Of a stretch of DNA of 54,748 bases, positions 54,176 through 54,748 are shown piece by piece. The stretch is from contig JAEOTA010000072.1 in NCBI GenBank assembly GCA_016840085.1, forward strand, positions 1-54,748, read 5' to 3'. Source of the DNA: Promethearchaeota archaeon (GTDB lineage: Archaea; Asgardarchaeota; Lokiarchaeia; Sigyniarchaeales; SOKP01). The position numbers and the translations under genes were made by a program. The notes below the pieces were generated by a model. That model did not search any database. It was given only the letters and a program-made list of their open reading frames with translations, and had not been told where the DNA came from. Within the stretch, counting starts at the first letter, position 1, and each line of letters starts with the position of its first letter.

Positions 54176-54466
54176 ATGCCAGAAGTTTTAGAGGAGTTGA
54201 AGAAATATGAGAATCTATCTGAGAGTGAATCAGATATAATTAAAGTTCTTGAAAAGAATGAAGGGAAAGCTTTAACATTTGCTGAATTAGCAGATTTAAT
54301 TTATTCACATAGACAAGATAAAGTAGAAACACCTAAAGATAAATTTATCAAAGTAGGTATTACTTTTACTGAAATTCTATCATTAAAATTTGTTTTAGAA
54401 AATTTATTGAAGAAAAATAAAATTCATAAAATATTTGCTAAAGGTAAGGAATATTATTTTGTATAA
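54176..54466 (+). CDS. Small winged-helix protein
   Basis: 96 residues. Helices SESDIIKVLEKNEGKALTFA and ELADLIYSHRQDK, a second half FTEILSLKFVLENLLKKNKI, and a C-terminal wing (HKIFAKGKEYYFV) fit a winged helix of archaeal regulator type. Part of a two-gene operon with the micro-protein, divergent from the CARF regulator. The 282 bases after its stop to the window end show no supported gene. Confidence 0.6.
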   Translation: MPEVLEELKKYENLSESESDIIKVLEKNEGKALTFAELADLIYSHRQDKVETPKDKFIKVGITFTEILSLKFVLENLLKKNKIHKIFAKGKEYYFV

Positions 54467-54748
54467 TAATCTAAATTTAAGATTTTGTATTATTTTTGGA
54501 AACTCATTATAAAACTCATTTTTTAAGTAAAATTAAAACAGTATCAAAGGATTTTAAAGTCTGAATCCTCTTGAACTGTATCTTTTTACATTAAATCTTG
54601 ATTCTAATTTTGTATATGAAGATATTATATTTTGTTTTTTGCATTATTTGATGGTTTACCACAAAGTTTATTAGAAAGAAGTGATAATATTTATGTATGC
54701 AACTACAAAATATTGTTCCTAATTCATTTCTGAATTTGGGAGTTAAAT

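Noticed and set aside
1..54748. tRNA or rRNA genes
   Set aside because: No GC-rich cloverleaf-like segment or conserved rRNA stretch was seen in the AT-rich intergenic regions; I could not run a covariance search.

Overview
The window is very AT-rich and its gene content points to an archaeon of the Asgard (Promethearchaeota) group, most like a Lokiarchaeia-type genome. That assignment is an inference. It rests on Roadblock/LC7 proteins, an AN1 zinc finger, a von Willebrand A protein with eukaryote-like C4HC3 zinc fingers, a fragment of archaeal TFB, VapBC and Lrp families, an archaeal-type MetG, large N-glycosylation-rich surface proteins, and an HdrABC/Mvh-type redox operon. No rRNA, tRNA, CRISPR array or intact insertion sequence was seen.

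Layout. (1) 1-7501, + strand: a compact redox operon with the tail of a gene (perhaps hdrC), hdrB, hdrA, mvhD, a hydrogenase-small-subunit-like gene, an FrhB protein apparently split by a GltD/NfnB-like flavoprotein module, and tusA. (2) 7502-11800: a decayed island holding two VapBC-like toxin-antitoxin pairs among broken genes (two EamA C-termini, two Lrp copies, a nitroreductase tail). It is bounded by a second, damaged copy of the tusA 3' end. (3) 11807-17381: a two-domain flavoprotein, a helical-repeat protein, a P-loop ATPase with an unknown partner, and a 415-residue orphan. (4) 17383-28427: metG, a vWA/zinc-finger protein, an M20 peptidase, a ~1370-residue surface protein, two Roadblock proteins, a metallo-beta-lactamase-fold hydrolase and a small winged-helix protein. 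(5) 28728-36958: a PfkB kinase overlapping a radical SAM activase, an APC permease, a short hotdog protein, a membrane protein, a glycyl radical enzyme, an AN1-HEAT protein and another MBL-fold protein.

(6) 36973-46387, - strand: a putative ribbon-helix-helix regulator, two leader-like micro-ORFs, a bactofilin-like protein, an acidic coiled-coil protein and a tandem array of DHA3-type MFS exporters. The array holds three intact copies, one that seems to start at CTG, one broken copy and one N-terminal stub. (7) 46581-54748: an accessory region of small membrane and zinc proteins, gene fragments (CARF, TFB, surface-protein tails), a CD-NTase/OAS-like nucleotidyltransferase candidate, an orphan CARF-winged-helix regulator, and a divergent micro-ORF/winged-helix operon behind a 20-bp tandem repeat.

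How it may work together: the first operon probably moves electrons between a low-potential carrier (F420 or ferredoxin), NAD(P)H and a thiol/disulfide or sulfur carrier. The exporter array and bactofilin genes look like one repressible stress unit. The two decayed regions are each bounded by a partial duplication of a boundary gene (tusA; the CARF gene), which suggests repeated segmental duplication or insertion followed by decay.
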